Made by a program: the position numbers and the translations under genes | Shown: positions 35,785-45,735 of the stretch, piece after piece | Layout of the letters: each line of letters begins with the position of its first letter | Position numbering within the stretch: the stretch's first letter is position 1 | NCBI GenBank assembly: GCA_902568975.1 | Contig: CACFSO010000005.1 | Location: 1 to 63,051 of the forward strand | From: an uncultured Pelagibacteraceae bacterium | GTDB taxonomy: Bacteria; Pseudomonadota; Alphaproteobacteria; Pelagibacterales; Pelagibacteraceae | Direction of reading: 5' to 3' | DNA length: 63,051 bases | The notes under the pieces: generated by a model | Databases searched by the model: none | The model's input: the letters and a program-made list of their open reading frames with translations, nothing else | Told to the model about the DNA's origin: nothing

Positions 35785-36465
35785 TTATGAAATTAAAGAT
35801 TTACACCAAGCAATAAAAGCGTCGTTAAATAAATAAATCATTAAGAAAAAAGCAAGCCAAACGATCAACAAATATGTCCAATAAAGAGATAAAGCAGAAA
35901 TATTTTTTTCTTCATCTAAAATTTGATTATTTTTTAATTTAATAACTCTAGATGAAACTTTACCCCAGAAATATAATCCTCCTAAAAGATGTAAGCCATG
36001 AAGGGCAGTAAAAAAATAAAAAGATGAAAAATAGGTATTAGTTGAAACATAATTTCCACTTTTCATTAATTGAACCCAAAAAATTACTTGTCCAATTAAA
36101 AATAAATAACTTAGTGCTCCTACGATAATAAGATTCCTTTTTATTTGTAATATTTCACTTCTTCTTAAATCATTATTTATTTTTCCAAAATAATAGGTAA
36201 CAAATAATAAAACAATTGTATTTATCCAAAGTAAGTTTGGTTTCAATAAATATCCGGTATCTTGCTCAGGTGGCAAAGTATAAATGTAACCAGTAAAAAT
36301 TAGACTAAATAAAACAGTAGCTATACCGAATATAATTATAACAGCAGATTTTTGATTTGAGATATCAAATGTTCTTCCTTCATGATAACTGTCTATTTCT
36401 GCCTGCTCTTTATCCCAAGGTTTTTGAATTAGTGTGCCAAAAAATTTCTTTATTATTTTGCTCAT
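35785..36465 (-). CDS. Heme-copper oxidase subunit III-like protein, second copy
   Basis: The 226 residues form about five membrane helices. The segments STNTYFSSFYFFTALHGLHLLGG and SLYWTYLLIVWLAFFLMIYLFND correspond to the conserved subunit III helices (FHGTHV and YWHFVDLVW in ctaE), although the second has lost the usual WHFVD residues. The N-terminal 40 residues are polar. It is separate from the ctaCDE operon and has no partner subunit I or II here; it could belong to another oxidase or a nitric-oxide-type NorE complex, or be an accessory for aa3. Confidence 0.75.
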   Translation of the reverse strand: MSKIIKKFFGTLIQKPWDKEQAEIDSYHEGRTFDISNQKSAVIIIFGIATVLFSLIFTGYIYTLPPEQDTGYLLKPNLLWINTIVLLFVTYYFGKINNDLRRSEILQIKRNLIIVGALSYLFLIGQVIFWVQLMKSGNYVSTNTYFSSFYFFTALHGLHLLGGLYFWGKVSSRVIKLKNNQILDEEKNISALSLYWTYLLIVWLAFFLMIYLFNDAFIAWCKSLIS

Positions 36466-36501
36466 GAATTTTATATAATCACATATAAAACTTTATCAAC
36501 T

Positions 36502-37086
36502 ATGAAAATAAAAACATCTATTGTTATAATTATAGGCTGCTTATTTATATTTCTGTTTATAATGTTACCAATATTTTTATCTGTACAAAATAAAAAAGAT
36601 GATTATGTCGCATCTTTAAAAGGAACATCATTTTCACTTACTGATATCAACAATAACCCAATAACAGAAAAATCTTTTGATGGACCACTTACTGCTTTGT
36701 TTTTTGGATTTACACAGTGCCCTGATGTCTGTCCAATGACATTGAATAAATTAGATATAATTATTGATGAGCTTGAAAAAAATAAAAAAAAAATGAAAGT
36801 TATCTTTATAAGTATTGATCCAGATAGAGATACTCCAGAAGTAATGAGAAATTATATCAATTCTTTTAATAATAAATTTATAGGAATAACGGGTAAACCA
36901 GAAAAAATATTCTTACTTTCAAAATCCTGGGGAATTGTTAGTCAAAAAATATTTTCGGAAGATGGTATTTATACGGTTGATCATAGTTCACCGGTTATTC
37001 TATTAAAAAATGGAAAGTTTGTTGCAAAATTAACCTATAGAGATGATATAAAACAATCTTTAAAAATAATAAATAAGTTCCTATAA
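36502..37086 (+). CDS. senC: SCO1/SenC copper chaperone
   Basis: Thioredoxin-fold copper-binding protein that helps load the CuA site of cytochrome oxidase. The 194 residues have an N-terminal membrane anchor (about 5-27), the copper/redox motif QCPDVCPMT (Cys73 and Cys77) and the third ligand His in TVDHSSPVI (near 159). It lies next to the oxidase genes, with divergent orientation from the subunit III homologue and 6-base overlap with convergent rsmE. Confidence 0.93.
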   Translation: MKIKTSIVIIIGCLFIFLFIMLPIFLSVQNKKDDYVASLKGTSFSLTDINNNPITEKSFDGPLTALFFGFTQCPDVCPMTLNKLDIIIDELEKNKKKMKVIFISIDPDRDTPEVMRNYINSFNNKFIGITGKPEKIFLLSKSWGIVSQKIFSEDGIYTVDHSSPVILLKNGKFVAKLTYRDDIKQSLKIINKFL

Positions 37087-37788
37087 ATTTAAATTGTAGT
37101 TAATTATAGCAATGGATGAAATTGCTGCAGTTTCAGATCTTAGAATATTTGCATTAATTCTCATTTGCGTTACACCTGCAAATTCTAAAATATTTTTTCT
37201 TTCTTTCTCTGAAAAATCACCTTCTGGACCGATTATAACACATTTGGGCTTATTTGATTTTTGTAAATCCAATTTTTTACCTTCTGTATTTAAATCGGTA
37301 AATATTAAATCTATTTTACTTTTATTAGTATTTAAAAATTTATTTAAACTTTGAGGATTTTCTAATAATGGAATATTAATTCGATTTGATTGTTCTGAAG
37401 ACTCAATTATTATTTTTTTTAATCTTTCTTTATTAATTTTTCTCACAACTGTTCTATCAAAAATTATAGGAATAAATTTGGTTACTCCTAGCTCAGTTGA
37501 TTTTTGAATCATAAAATTAAAATATTTTGATTTAATTGGAGAAAAAGCCAACCAAACTTCTTTAAGATTTTCCTTAGATCTTAAATGTTTAACAATAGTA
37601 AACTCAACTATTCCTTTAGAAATTTCAGTAATTTTTGCCTCCCATTCTCCATTGTTATTAAATAGTAAAAAATTTTCATTAGCTTTAATTCTCATAACTT
37701 TATTAAGGTAATGTGACTGAGATTTATCAAGTTTAGAATTTAAATTCAGCGACAATCTTTCACTAAAAAACAGTCTGATATAACTCAT
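37081..37788 (-). CDS. rsmE: 16S rRNA (uracil(1498)-N(3))-methyltransferase
   Basis: SPOUT-type enzyme that methylates U1498 in the 16S rRNA decoding region. The 235 residues have a PUA-like N-terminal part (HYLNKVMRIKANENFLLF), the middle FMIQKSTELGVTKFIPI block with the QSNR segment and the AdoMet-binding IGPEGDFSEKE; LRSETAAISSIAI closes the knot. The length matches the family. It is divergent from the pirin gene with 39 bases between. Confidence 0.93.
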   Translation of the reverse strand: MSYIRLFFSERLSLNLNSKLDKSQSHYLNKVMRIKANENFLLFNNNGEWEAKITEISKGIVEFTIVKHLRSKENLKEVWLAFSPIKSKYFNFMIQKSTELGVTKFIPIIFDRTVVRKINKERLKKIIIESSEQSNRINIPLLENPQSLNKFLNTNKSKIDLIFTDLNTEGKKLDLQKSNKPKCVIIGPEGDFSEKERKNILEFAGVTQMRINANILRSETAAISSIAIINYNLNL

Positions 37789-37827
37789 AAGCTTGATATA
37801 ATTTATTTAATTAAAATATAATAGTAA

Positions 37828-38664
37828 ATGAAAAACATAGAAGTAAGTAAAATAATAGACCCAATTACTGCAACAGATGGTGCTGGTGTTAAATTAAAAA
37901 GAAGTATTGGAGTTGAGCCAAATTATTTTGATCCATTTTTAATGCTAGATGAATTTGGATCTGAAAATAAAGATGATTATCTAGCTGGTTTTCCGCCTCA
38001 CCCTCATAGGGGGATTGAAACAGTAACTTACATGTTGGCTGGTGATTTTAAACATAAAGATAGCACCGGTGGACAAGGTATAATGAGCGCAGGAGATGTG
38101 CAGTGGATGAAAACAGGAAGTGGGATCATTCATTCAGAAATGCCAGCAATGAAAGAAGGTAGACTTCATGGGTTTCAACTATGGATAAATATGCCTGCAA
38201 GTAAAAAAATGAATAAGCCTGAGTACCATTATATTGATGCCTCAAAAATGGGTATTTATAAAGATGAAGATAAATTTGTAAAAGTAATTGCTGGGAAATT
38301 TGAAAAAATAGAAGGCCCAATTAATAAACATAATTTAGAACCTATTTACTTTGATGTAGAATTAGAAAAAGATAAAGAATTCAATTTAAAATTACCCATA
38401 ACACATAATTCCTTTATATATTTAATTGATGGTGAAATTAAAATAGGAAAACAAAAACATGATAAAGCAAAAAATTCTAAACTAATTTTATTAACAAAAG
38501 GAGAAAAATTAAGTGTTTTATGTCAATTGAAATCAAAATTTCTTCTAATATCTGGTAAGCCCATACATGAAAAAATTGCAAGAGGTGGTCCCTTTGTGAT
38601 GAATACTAAAGCAGAAGTCTTGCAAGCTATCGAAGATTATCATAATGGTACCTTTGTAAAATGA
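37828..38664 (+). CDS. Pirin family cupin protein
   Basis: Double-cupin protein of 278 residues. The metal-binding motif is PPHPHRGIETVTYML with the His triad completed by HSEMP further on, as in bacterial pirins that act as quercetin dioxygenases or regulators. The physiological role in this organism is unknown. It overlaps the next gene (qor-like) by 4 bases, implying coupled expression. The block GSGIIHSEMPAMKEGRLHGF is highly conserved in the family. Confidence 0.9.
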   Translation: MKNIEVSKIIDPITATDGAGVKLKRSIGVEPNYFDPFLMLDEFGSENKDDYLAGFPPHPHRGIETVTYMLAGDFKHKDSTGGQGIMSAGDVQWMKTGSGIIHSEMPAMKEGRLHGFQLWINMPASKKMNKPEYHYIDASKMGIYKDEDKFVKVIAGKFEKIEGPINKHNLEPIYFDVELEKDKEFNLKLPITHNSFIYLIDGEIKIGKQKHDKAKNSKLILLTKGEKLSVLCQLKSKFLLISGKPIHEKIARGGPFVMNTKAEVLQAIEDYHNGTFVK

Positions 38665-39632
38665 AAGCAGTAAAAATTAAAAAAACAGGCGGTCCAGAAG
38701 TATTAGATGTTGATGAAATAAGTTTAAGAAAACCAGTTAGAGATGAAGTTTTAATTGAACATGTAGCAATTGGCTTAAACTATATAGATACATACCATAG
38801 ATCTGGTTTATATCCGCTTATGCTCCCTTCTGGCTTGGGAATGGAAGCCGCAGGAATTATTAAAGAAATTGGACCAGATGTTAACGACTTTTCTGTGGGA
38901 GATAAAGTTGCATACGCAGCTGTTCCACTTGGTGCATATTCAACACACAGAATTTATAAAACAAAAAATTTAGTAAAAGTTCCAGAAGGTATAAATTTAG
39001 ATGTAGCTGCAAGTATTATGACAAAAGGTCTTACAACATTTTACTTATTATATAAAACATATCCTGTTTCATCTGGTGAAACTATTTTATTTCATGCTGC
39101 AGCAGGAGGAGTTGGACAAATTTTTTGCCAGTGGGCAAAAAGCTTAGGTGTTAAGATTATTGGTACAGTTGGGAGTGATGAAAAAATCAATTTAGCAAAA
39201 AAAAATGGATGTGATGAAGTAATAAATTATTCTAAAGAAGATTTTGCAAAAAAAATTAAAGAAATAACTAATGGAAAAGGTTTGCCTGTAGTTTATGATG
39301 GAGTAGGAAAATCAACATTTGTAAAATCAACAGAATGCCTAAAAACAAGGGGAATGATGATTTCTTTTGGAAATGCTTCTGGTCCATTAGACCCAATCAT
39401 TGTCCCAAAAACTCTTCAACCTAAAGGATTATTTTTTGTAAGACCTTCAATGGGTCAGTACCTTAGTACAAGGGAAGAATTAAATGAAGCTTCAAAAATA
39501 ATGTTTGAAAAAATAAACTCAGGGGAAATAAAAATTGAAATTTTTAAAAAATATAAATTAGATGATGTTAAAGAAGCACATAATGATATTGAAAGTAGAA
39601 AAATTTTAGGACCAGCTATTATAGTACCCTAA
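38661..39632 (+). CDS. qor: Quinone oxidoreductase-like zinc-free MDR family protein
   Basis: NADPH:quinone reductase-like member of the medium-chain dehydrogenase family, 323 residues. Features are the catalytic-domain GMEAAGIIKEIG, the nucleotide-binding AAAGGVGQIFCQWAKSLG and YDGVGKSTF. The zinc-binding Cys/His set of alcohol dehydrogenases is absent. The N-terminal MKAVKIKKTGGPEVLDVDE is typical of Qor. True substrate is unknown. The stop interlocks with the convergent DUF2721 gene. Confidence 0.88.
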   Translation: MKAVKIKKTGGPEVLDVDEISLRKPVRDEVLIEHVAIGLNYIDTYHRSGLYPLMLPSGLGMEAAGIIKEIGPDVNDFSVGDKVAYAAVPLGAYSTHRIYKTKNLVKVPEGINLDVAASIMTKGLTTFYLLYKTYPVSSGETILFHAAAGGVGQIFCQWAKSLGVKIIGTVGSDEKINLAKKNGCDEVINYSKEDFAKKIKEITNGKGLPVVYDGVGKSTFVKSTECLKTRGMMISFGNASGPLDPIIVPKTLQPKGLFFVRPSMGQYLSTREELNEASKIMFEKINSGEIKIEIFKKYKLDDVKEAHNDIESRKILGPAIIVP

Positions 39633-40033
39633 TCTAAATCTATCTTCATATCAGATAAATGTAACTTTAAAGTTTCTGTTGAAACATTTATATCTCTTAT
39701 AAAAAAAATAACTGAAATTATCATTGCCAAACAACAAGATCCAAAAATAATTCTAGCTAATGAAATCATATCTAAGTATAATGCAAATACAGTTAACATA
39801 TTAAATAAAAAACCGAAACTTGCAAAGGCAAGTGTATATTTTAACCATTTAATTCTTCCATTTAAATTAATTAATTGTTTTTCCCACTCTGTAGGAATAT
39901 GCTTTTCCCAAACATATTCATCATGAATTTTTCTTATTAAATTACTCAATGTGTGAAAACGATTTGCATAAACGCTCATTAATAAAGGTATGGCTGGAAA
40001 CATCAGTGCTGTAACCGTATAATCTACGTTCAT
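39629..40033 (-). CDS. DUF2721 membrane protein
   Basis: The 134-residue protein has about three hydrophobic spans and the segment ANRFHTLSNLIRKIHDEY followed by RIKWLKYTLAFASFGF, resembling the DUF2721 family of uncharacterised membrane proteins. It is convergent with qor, sharing CTAA at 39629-39632, and is divergent from ubiA. No function can be given from the sequence. Confidence 0.72.
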   Translation of the reverse strand: MNVDYTVTALMFPAIPLLMSVYANRFHTLSNLIRKIHDEYVWEKHIPTEWEKQLINLNGRIKWLKYTLAFASFGFLFNMLTVFALYLDMISLARIIFGSCCLAMIISVIFFIRDINVSTETLKLHLSDMKIDLD

Positions 40034-40085
40034 TGCGAATCAAATTGATTATGAATCTATGCTTTGTTATTTACAAGAAAATTTT

Positions 40086-40952
40086 ATGAAAAGATTAACT
40101 TTATTTGTAGAGCTTACTAGATTAAAAAAGCCAATTGGCTTTATGTTGCTTTTTTGGCCATGTTTATGGGGATTAACTATCGCTTATGATTTTTCCTCTG
40201 AAATTTTGATTTATTTTAAATATTTAATTTTTTTTTTGTTAGGGGCAATTTTAATGCGTTCTGCGGGATGTATTATAAATGATATAGTTGATAAAGATTT
40301 TGATAAAAAAGTAGAAAGAACAAAAAATAGACCAATAGCTTCAGGTTCTATATCTGTAAAGTTAGGATTAATTTATGCAATAGTTCTTTGTCTTATTGCT
40401 TTATTAATTTTATTACAATTTAACAAGTTAACAATAATCTATGGATTGGCCTCTATGCCTTTAGCATTTTTATATCCCTTTATGAAAAGATTCACTTATT
40501 GGCCTCAGCTTTTTTTAGGTATTACATTTAATTATGGACTATTACTAGGATGGATATGTATAAATTCAAACCTACAAATTATTCCATTAGTATTTTATTT
40601 GGGAGCCATATTTTGGACACTTGGATACGACACAATATATGGATATCAAGATATTAAAGATGATGAGATTATAGGAGTAAAATCAACATCAATAAAATTT
40701 AAAACAAAACCTAAAATATTTATTTCTATATGTTATTTAATTTTTATTTGTTGTTTAATTGCAATTGGAGTCTTGATGAAATTTAATTATATTTATTTTT
40801 TAAGTTTAATTATTCCAGCTTTTCATTTATTTTATACCCAACTTAAAAAACTAAACATTGATGAAAATACAAATTGTCTAGAAAAATTTAAAAGTAATAA
40901 TTTTTTAGGACTAATAATTTTAATAAATATTTTTATTGGTAAATTAATTTAG
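40086..40952 (+). CDS. ubiA: 4-hydroxybenzoate polyprenyltransferase
   Basis: Membrane enzyme that joins the polyprenyl tail to 4-hydroxybenzoate for ubiquinone, the electron carrier used by the bc1 complex. The first Asp-rich site is NDIVDKDFDKKVERTKNRP and the second is YQDIKDDEIIGVKS. About 8 hydrophobic spans are present. I chose the ATG at 40086 (MKRLTLF); the in-frame ATG at 40059 would add nine residues without family support. The gene is 2 bases ahead of msbA. Confidence 0.94.
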   Translation: MKRLTLFVELTRLKKPIGFMLLFWPCLWGLTIAYDFSSEILIYFKYLIFFLLGAILMRSAGCIINDIVDKDFDKKVERTKNRPIASGSISVKLGLIYAIVLCLIALLILLQFNKLTIIYGLASMPLAFLYPFMKRFTYWPQLFLGITFNYGLLLGWICINSNLQIIPLVFYLGAIFWTLGYDTIYGYQDIKDDEIIGVKSTSIKFKTKPKIFISICYLIFICCLIAIGVLMKFNYIYFLSLIIPAFHLFYTQLKKLNIDENTNCLEKFKSNNFLGLIILINIFIGKLI

Positions 40953-40954
40953 TA

Positions 40955-42694
40955 ATGAGTAATATTGATCTAATTAAAAGACTTTTTAAAGACTATACTA
41001 TACATTTTATTCCAAAAATAATCCTATCTGTTTTTTTTACAGTACTAGTAGCAGGTAGTACTTCTTCAATAGCGTGGTTATTAGATCCTGCTATTAAAAA
41101 AATTTTTATAGAAAAAGATCAAAGTTTAATAGTTTTAATTCCAATAGGAATAATTTGTGCATTTACTATTAAAGGTACATCTCTTTATTTTGCAAAAACT
41201 ATTATGATCGGAGTGGCAGAGGAAGTTAAAAAACTAATTCAAATTGATATGGTCAAATCATTTATAAAAGCTGACAGTGGATATATAGAAAAAAAACATT
41301 CAGGCAAATATATATCTAACTTAAATTATGATGTTAATTTAATAAATATGCTTTTAAGTACTTCTCTTTTAAATTTTTTTAAAGATAGTTTAACTTTATT
41401 AGGACTATTATCAGTAATGTTTTATCAAAACTGGAAGCTTTCTCTTATTGCGCTAATCATGATTCCTTTAGCATCTGTTTCCGCAAGTACTTTGGGTAAA
41501 AGAATAAAAAAAGTAGGTATACAAGCTCAGGAAAAATCAGGATGGCTAAATAAATATCTAGTTGAATTATTTAAAAATCACAAATTAATCAAGATTTTCC
41601 AAAGAGAAGAATTTGAAAAAAATAGAGCAGATAAGTTAATTGATGAACTGAAAGAAAAATCAAAAAAAATGTCAGTGGTATTCATTAGAGCAACACCAAT
41701 TATGGAAACTTTAACAGGTATTATGATAGCATTTTTAATTTTTTATAGTGGAAAGCTTATTTTAAATAATGAGATAGATATAAATAGTTTTTTTTCCTTT
41801 TTGGCTGCAATGATGCTTGCTTATCAACCAGTTAAATCACTTGCTACTTTGAATATAGGTCTCAATCAAGGGCTTTCGGCAGCTACAAGAATTTTGCCTA
41901 TAATAGACAACAAAAATAAAATTTTAGAAAAACATAATGCTAAAAATATCCAATTACAAAATGGAAAAATAGAATTTAAAAATGTTAGTTTTACCTATGA
42001 AGGAACTGATAGAACTACTTTAGATAATATCAATATATCTTTTGAAGGAAAAAAGATGGCGGCTTTAGTGGGCCTAAGTGGAGCGGGAAAATCTACAATT
42101 TTAAACCTCGTACCTAGACTGTATGATATTGATAAAGGTGATATTTTGATAGATGATACGTCAATTTATGATGTCAAAATAAATTCTTTGAGGAGAAATA
42201 TTTCAATAGTTAGCCAAGATACATCTTTATTTGATGACACAATAAAAAACAATCTGATTTACGCAAATAATGAGGTAAATGATGAAGAAATTATAGAAGC
42301 AGCAAGATTATCAAACTCTTTAGATTTTATTAATAATCTTCCTCAAAAATTTGACACTGTAATTGGAGAAAATGGTTTTAGACTCTCAGGAGGAGAAAAA
42401 CAAAGATTATCAATAGCACGGGCAATTTTAAAAAAAAGTAAAATAATATTATTAGATGAAGCAACTTCGTCATTAGATTCTGAAACAGAGGCAAAAATTC
42501 AAAAAGCAATAGAATTTTTAATTAAGGATAAAACAACTATTGTCATAGCACATAGACTTTCTACTGTTTTAAATGCAAATAAAATATATGTTATAAATGA
42601 TGGAAAAATAACTGAGTCTGGAAATCATAAGGAGCTAATTAATGATTCAAAGATATATAAAAGTTTCTATGAAAAACAAATTATAAAAAATTAA
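40955..42694 (+). CDS. msbA: Lipid A export ABC transporter, MsbA-like
   Basis: Half-transporter with an N-terminal membrane domain of about six helices (to residue 300) and a C-terminal ATPase: Walker A GLSGAGKST, signature LSGGEKQR, Walker B IILLDEATSSLD and switch His in IAHRLS. The 579 residues are the norm for MsbA. The assignment as lipid A flippase rests on its neighbours waaA, lpxK and lpxL in one run. ubiA lies 2 bases upstream. The stop overlaps the waaA start. Confidence 0.9.
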   Translation: MSNIDLIKRLFKDYTIHFIPKIILSVFFTVLVAGSTSSIAWLLDPAIKKIFIEKDQSLIVLIPIGIICAFTIKGTSLYFAKTIMIGVAEEVKKLIQIDMVKSFIKADSGYIEKKHSGKYISNLNYDVNLINMLLSTSLLNFFKDSLTLLGLLSVMFYQNWKLSLIALIMIPLASVSASTLGKRIKKVGIQAQEKSGWLNKYLVELFKNHKLIKIFQREEFEKNRADKLIDELKEKSKKMSVVFIRATPIMETLTGIMIAFLIFYSGKLILNNEIDINSFFSFLAAMMLAYQPVKSLATLNIGLNQGLSAATRILPIIDNKNKILEKHNAKNIQLQNGKIEFKNVSFTYEGTDRTTLDNINISFEGKKMAALVGLSGAGKSTILNLVPRLYDIDKGDILIDDTSIYDVKINSLRRNISIVSQDTSLFDDTIKNNLIYANNEVNDEEIIEAARLSNSLDFINNLPQKFDTVIGENGFRLSGGEKQRLSIARAILKKSKIILLDEATSSLDSETEAKIQKAIEFLIKDKTTIVIAHRLSTVLNANKIYVINDGKITESGNHKELINDSKIYKSFYEKQIIKN

Positions 42695-43935
42695 TGATAA
42701 TATTTTATGAGTTATTAATTATTTTATTAATTATTTTATCTCCTATTATAATAATTTACCGATTAATAAAAAAAAAAGAAGATTTCTATCGTTTTAAAGA
42801 AAAATTCTGTTTTTTTACTAAAGAAAGAGGAGATGGAAAAATTATATGGTTTCATGGATCAAGTGTAGGTGAAGTAAACAGTATAGTTCCATTAATAGAA
42901 AAATTAGAAAAAAAAAAAACAATAAAAAAAATTCTAATAACCTCAAATACATTGAGTTCTTATACAATATTGTCAAAAAAAAAATTTAAAAAAACCTTAC
43001 ACCAATTTTTTCCAATAGATGAGTTATTTTTAGTTAATAGATTTTTAAATTATTGGAGGCCCAACGCGGCTATATTTATAGAATCAGAAATTTGGCCAAA
43101 TATGATTAATGCAATTAAAAAAAAAAAAATTCCTTTAATATTGCTCAACGCAAGAATTACAAAAAAAAGCTTTTATAATTGGAAAAAAATTATTTTTTAT
43201 TCAAAAAAAATATTCAGCAAATTTGATATTTCTTTAACACAAAATTTAGAGACAATTACTTATTTAAAAAAATTAGGAGCAAAAAAAATTAAATCTTTGG
43301 GTAATTTAAAATTTGTTCAAACTGAAAGTTTACTAAATTCAAACCTGACTGCATTTATTAGTAAAATCTTTAAGAATAGATTGATATGGTGTGCGGCAAG
43401 CACGCATAATGGCGAAGAAAAAATATGTGCAAATATTCACAAAAAACTTAGAAGAAAACAAAATAAACTTTTAACAGTTATAATACCCAGGCATATAAAT
43501 CGTAAAAATGAAATTATTAATGAATTAAAAAGTTTACAATTAAAAGTAGTTACTTTTTCTTCAAAAAAGAAAATTGATAAACATACTGATATATATTTAG
43601 TAGATTCTTATGGTGACTCCAAAGAGTTTTATTCAATTTGTAATCTAGTTTTTCTAGGAGGATCAATAATTAACCATGGGGGGCAAAATCCCTTGGAGGC
43701 TGCCAGATTTGGCTGTCATGTAATTCATGGTCCAAACATTCAAAACTTTAAAGATATTTATTATTTACTTAATAAACATAATATTTCTCATAAAATTAGA
43801 AACAATAATGATATGTTAAATAAAGTGGCATCTTCAATAGGGAAAAAAAGAAATGTAAAAAATAAAAATAAAATTATTAGTATGGGTAATAAATTTTTAA
43901 AAAATAATTTAAAAGAGCTAGAAAAATATATATAA
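42694..43935 (+). CDS. waaA: 3-deoxy-D-manno-octulosonic acid (Kdo) transferase
   Basis: Adds Kdo to lipid A on the inner face of the inner membrane. The 413 residues have an N-terminal membrane anchor and the catalytic Glu in HGSSVGEVNS; the C-terminal half has LGGSIINHGGQNPLEAARFG, the nucleotide-sugar-binding signature of this GT-B family. IESEIWPNMI is also conserved. It overlaps msbA by 1 base and lies 2 bases before lpxK, in an operon of lipid A genes. Confidence 0.94.
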   Translation: MIIFYELLIILLIILSPIIIIYRLIKKKEDFYRFKEKFCFFTKERGDGKIIWFHGSSVGEVNSIVPLIEKLEKKKTIKKILITSNTLSSYTILSKKKFKKTLHQFFPIDELFLVNRFLNYWRPNAAIFIESEIWPNMINAIKKKKIPLILLNARITKKSFYNWKKIIFYSKKIFSKFDISLTQNLETITYLKKLGAKKIKSLGNLKFVQTESLLNSNLTAFISKIFKNRLIWCAASTHNGEEKICANIHKKLRRKQNKLLTVIIPRHINRKNEIINELKSLQLKVVTFSSKKKIDKHTDIYLVDSYGDSKEFYSICNLVFLGGSIINHGGQNPLEAARFGCHVIHGPNIQNFKDIYYLLNKHNISHKIRNNNDMLNKVASSIGKKRNVKNKNKIISMGNKFLKNNLKELEKYI

Positions 43936-43937
43936 TT

Positions 43938-44864
43938 GTGAATTTTAAAAAACCAATCTTTTGGGATAATCCTAAATTTTCTTTATGGATTTTAATTTTT
44001 TATCCATTTTCAATTATATTTTATTTTTTTTCTTTAATTAATAAATTAAAAAAGAAAAAGAAATTTCAAATACCAATTATATGTGTTGGTAATATTTACA
44101 TAGGTGGCACTGGAAAAACACCTTTGGTTAAAGAAATTTTTAACATTACTAAATCATTAGGAAAAAATCCTGGTATTATAAAAAAATACTATAAATATTT
44201 AGATGATGAAATTACAATGTTAAAAAAAGTTGGAAAAATATTTGTAGATAAAAAAAGAATAGACTCCATGAAATCTCTAATTAAAAATAAAAATGACTTA
44301 GCTATTCTTGATGATGGTTTTCAAGATTATACTTTGGAAAAAAATTTTTCTATACTATGCTTTAATCAAAAACAATGGATAGGAAATGGATTTTTAATAC
44401 CTTGTGGACCTTTGAGGGAGAAAATTTCTGCTATCAAAAGGGCAAATTGTATTTTTATAAATGGAAAAAAAAATAATGAAATTGAAAAAAAAATTTACAA
44501 TGAAAATAATCAAATTAAAATTTTTTACTCAAAATATAAAGCATTAAATATTGATAAATATAAAAATAAAAAAATTTACGCTTTTGCTGGAATAGGAAAT
44601 CCATTAAATTTTTTTGATTTATTAAAAGAAAATAATTTAGAATTAGTAGGAGAAGAATTTTTTCCAGATCACTATTCTTTTACTAAAAATGATATAAATA
44701 TTTTAAAAAAAAAGGCAGAAGCATTGGGTGCTATTTTGCTTACCACAGAAAAAGATTTTTTTAGGATTATGAATGAAGTCAATAAAGAAATTGATTATTT
44801 AGAAATTAAAGTTGAAATAGAAAATAAAGACAATTTTATAGAATTTATAAAGAATAAAATATGA
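43938..44864 (+). CDS. lpxK: Tetraacyldisaccharide 4'-kinase (lipid A 4'-kinase)
   Basis: Phosphorylates the 4' position of the lipid A disaccharide. The 308 residues carry the P-loop IGGTGKTPLVKE (about 50-61), DDGFQDYTL and the HYSFTKNDI segment. The start is a GTG at 43938, two bases after waaA; the next in-frame ATG would cut off the membrane-associated N-terminus. It overlaps lpxL by 4 bases. The N-terminal hydrophobic segment fits a peripheral membrane protein. Confidence 0.93.
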   Translation: MNFKKPIFWDNPKFSLWILIFYPFSIIFYFFSLINKLKKKKKFQIPIICVGNIYIGGTGKTPLVKEIFNITKSLGKNPGIIKKYYKYLDDEITMLKKVGKIFVDKKRIDSMKSLIKNKNDLAILDDGFQDYTLEKNFSILCFNQKQWIGNGFLIPCGPLREKISAIKRANCIFINGKKNNEIEKKIYNENNQIKIFYSKYKALNIDKYKNKKIYAFAGIGNPLNFFDLLKENNLELVGEEFFPDHYSFTKNDINILKKKAEALGAILLTTEKDFFRIMNEVNKEIDYLEIKVEIENKDNFIEFIKNKI

Positions 44865-45721
44865 AAATAATAAGATATTTTTTTGAATATATTTTTGTTT
44901 CATTTTTATTTTTTATTTTTCAATTAATGAGCTACAAAAAAGCATCTAACCTAGGTGAAAAAATTGGCAAATTTTTTGGACCTTTTTTCAGATCTAAAGA
45001 AAAAATATTAGATAATCTAAAAAAATCGAAAATTGCAGATAGCAACGAAAAATGTGAAAAAATAGTTAAAAATATGTGGGGAAATTATGGAAGAATATTA
45101 GCTGAATATCCATTTTTAAAAAAATTTAAAAAAAATATTTTGAATAATTATCTCCAAATAGAAGGTTTAGAATATTTAGAAGAAATTAAAAAAAATAAAA
45201 AAAAAGCTGTTTTTATTTCTGGACATTTCAATAACTTTGAACTTATGGCAATGCAAATTGAAAATTTTGGTATAAACGTTGCTGCAATTTATAGGCCCCT
45301 AAATAATTTTTTTTTAAACAAAACAATGGAAAATATAAGAGTGAACCATATTTGTAGAAATCAAATTAAAAAAGGTAAAGCGGGTACAAGGGAATTACTT
45401 AATTTTTTTAAAAATGGTTATTCAATAGCATTAATGATAGATCAAAGAGTTAGCCAAGGAGAACAAATAAAATTTTTTTATAGAGAAAGTTCAACAACTA
45501 CTATTCCAGCACAACTGGTTAAAAAATATGAATGTGAAATAGTTCCAGTTTATATTGAAAGGGTGAATAAAATTAATTTTAAAATATATTTTCAAAAACC
45601 TTTAATTTTTGAAAAAAATGAAACTATAAAAAACATCACTTTAAAATTGAATCATATCCTTGAAAAAATGATACTTAGAAATCCAGATCAATGGATCTGG
45701 TCTCATGATAGATGGAAGTAG
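44861..45721 (+). CDS. lpxL: Lipid A biosynthesis acyltransferase (LpxL/HtrB family)
   Basis: Transfers a secondary acyl chain to Kdo-lipid A. The 286 residues have an N-terminal membrane anchor, the catalytic HX4E motif in SGHFNNFE, LMIDQR and NPDQWIWSHDRWK at the C-terminus, all typical. Whether it is the lauroyl or myristoyl type cannot be told. It is the final gene of the lipid A run and is convergent with a DUF2093 gene, with 14 bases between. Confidence 0.92.
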   Translation: MKIIRYFFEYIFVSFLFFIFQLMSYKKASNLGEKIGKFFGPFFRSKEKILDNLKKSKIADSNEKCEKIVKNMWGNYGRILAEYPFLKKFKKNILNNYLQIEGLEYLEEIKKNKKKAVFISGHFNNFELMAMQIENFGINVAAIYRPLNNFFLNKTMENIRVNHICRNQIKKGKAGTRELLNFFKNGYSIALMIDQRVSQGEQIKFFYRESSTTTIPAQLVKKYECEIVPVYIERVNKINFKIYFQKPLIFEKNETIKNITLKLNHILEKMILRNPDQWIWSHDRWK

Positions 45722-45735
45722 ACTCATAAATTTAA

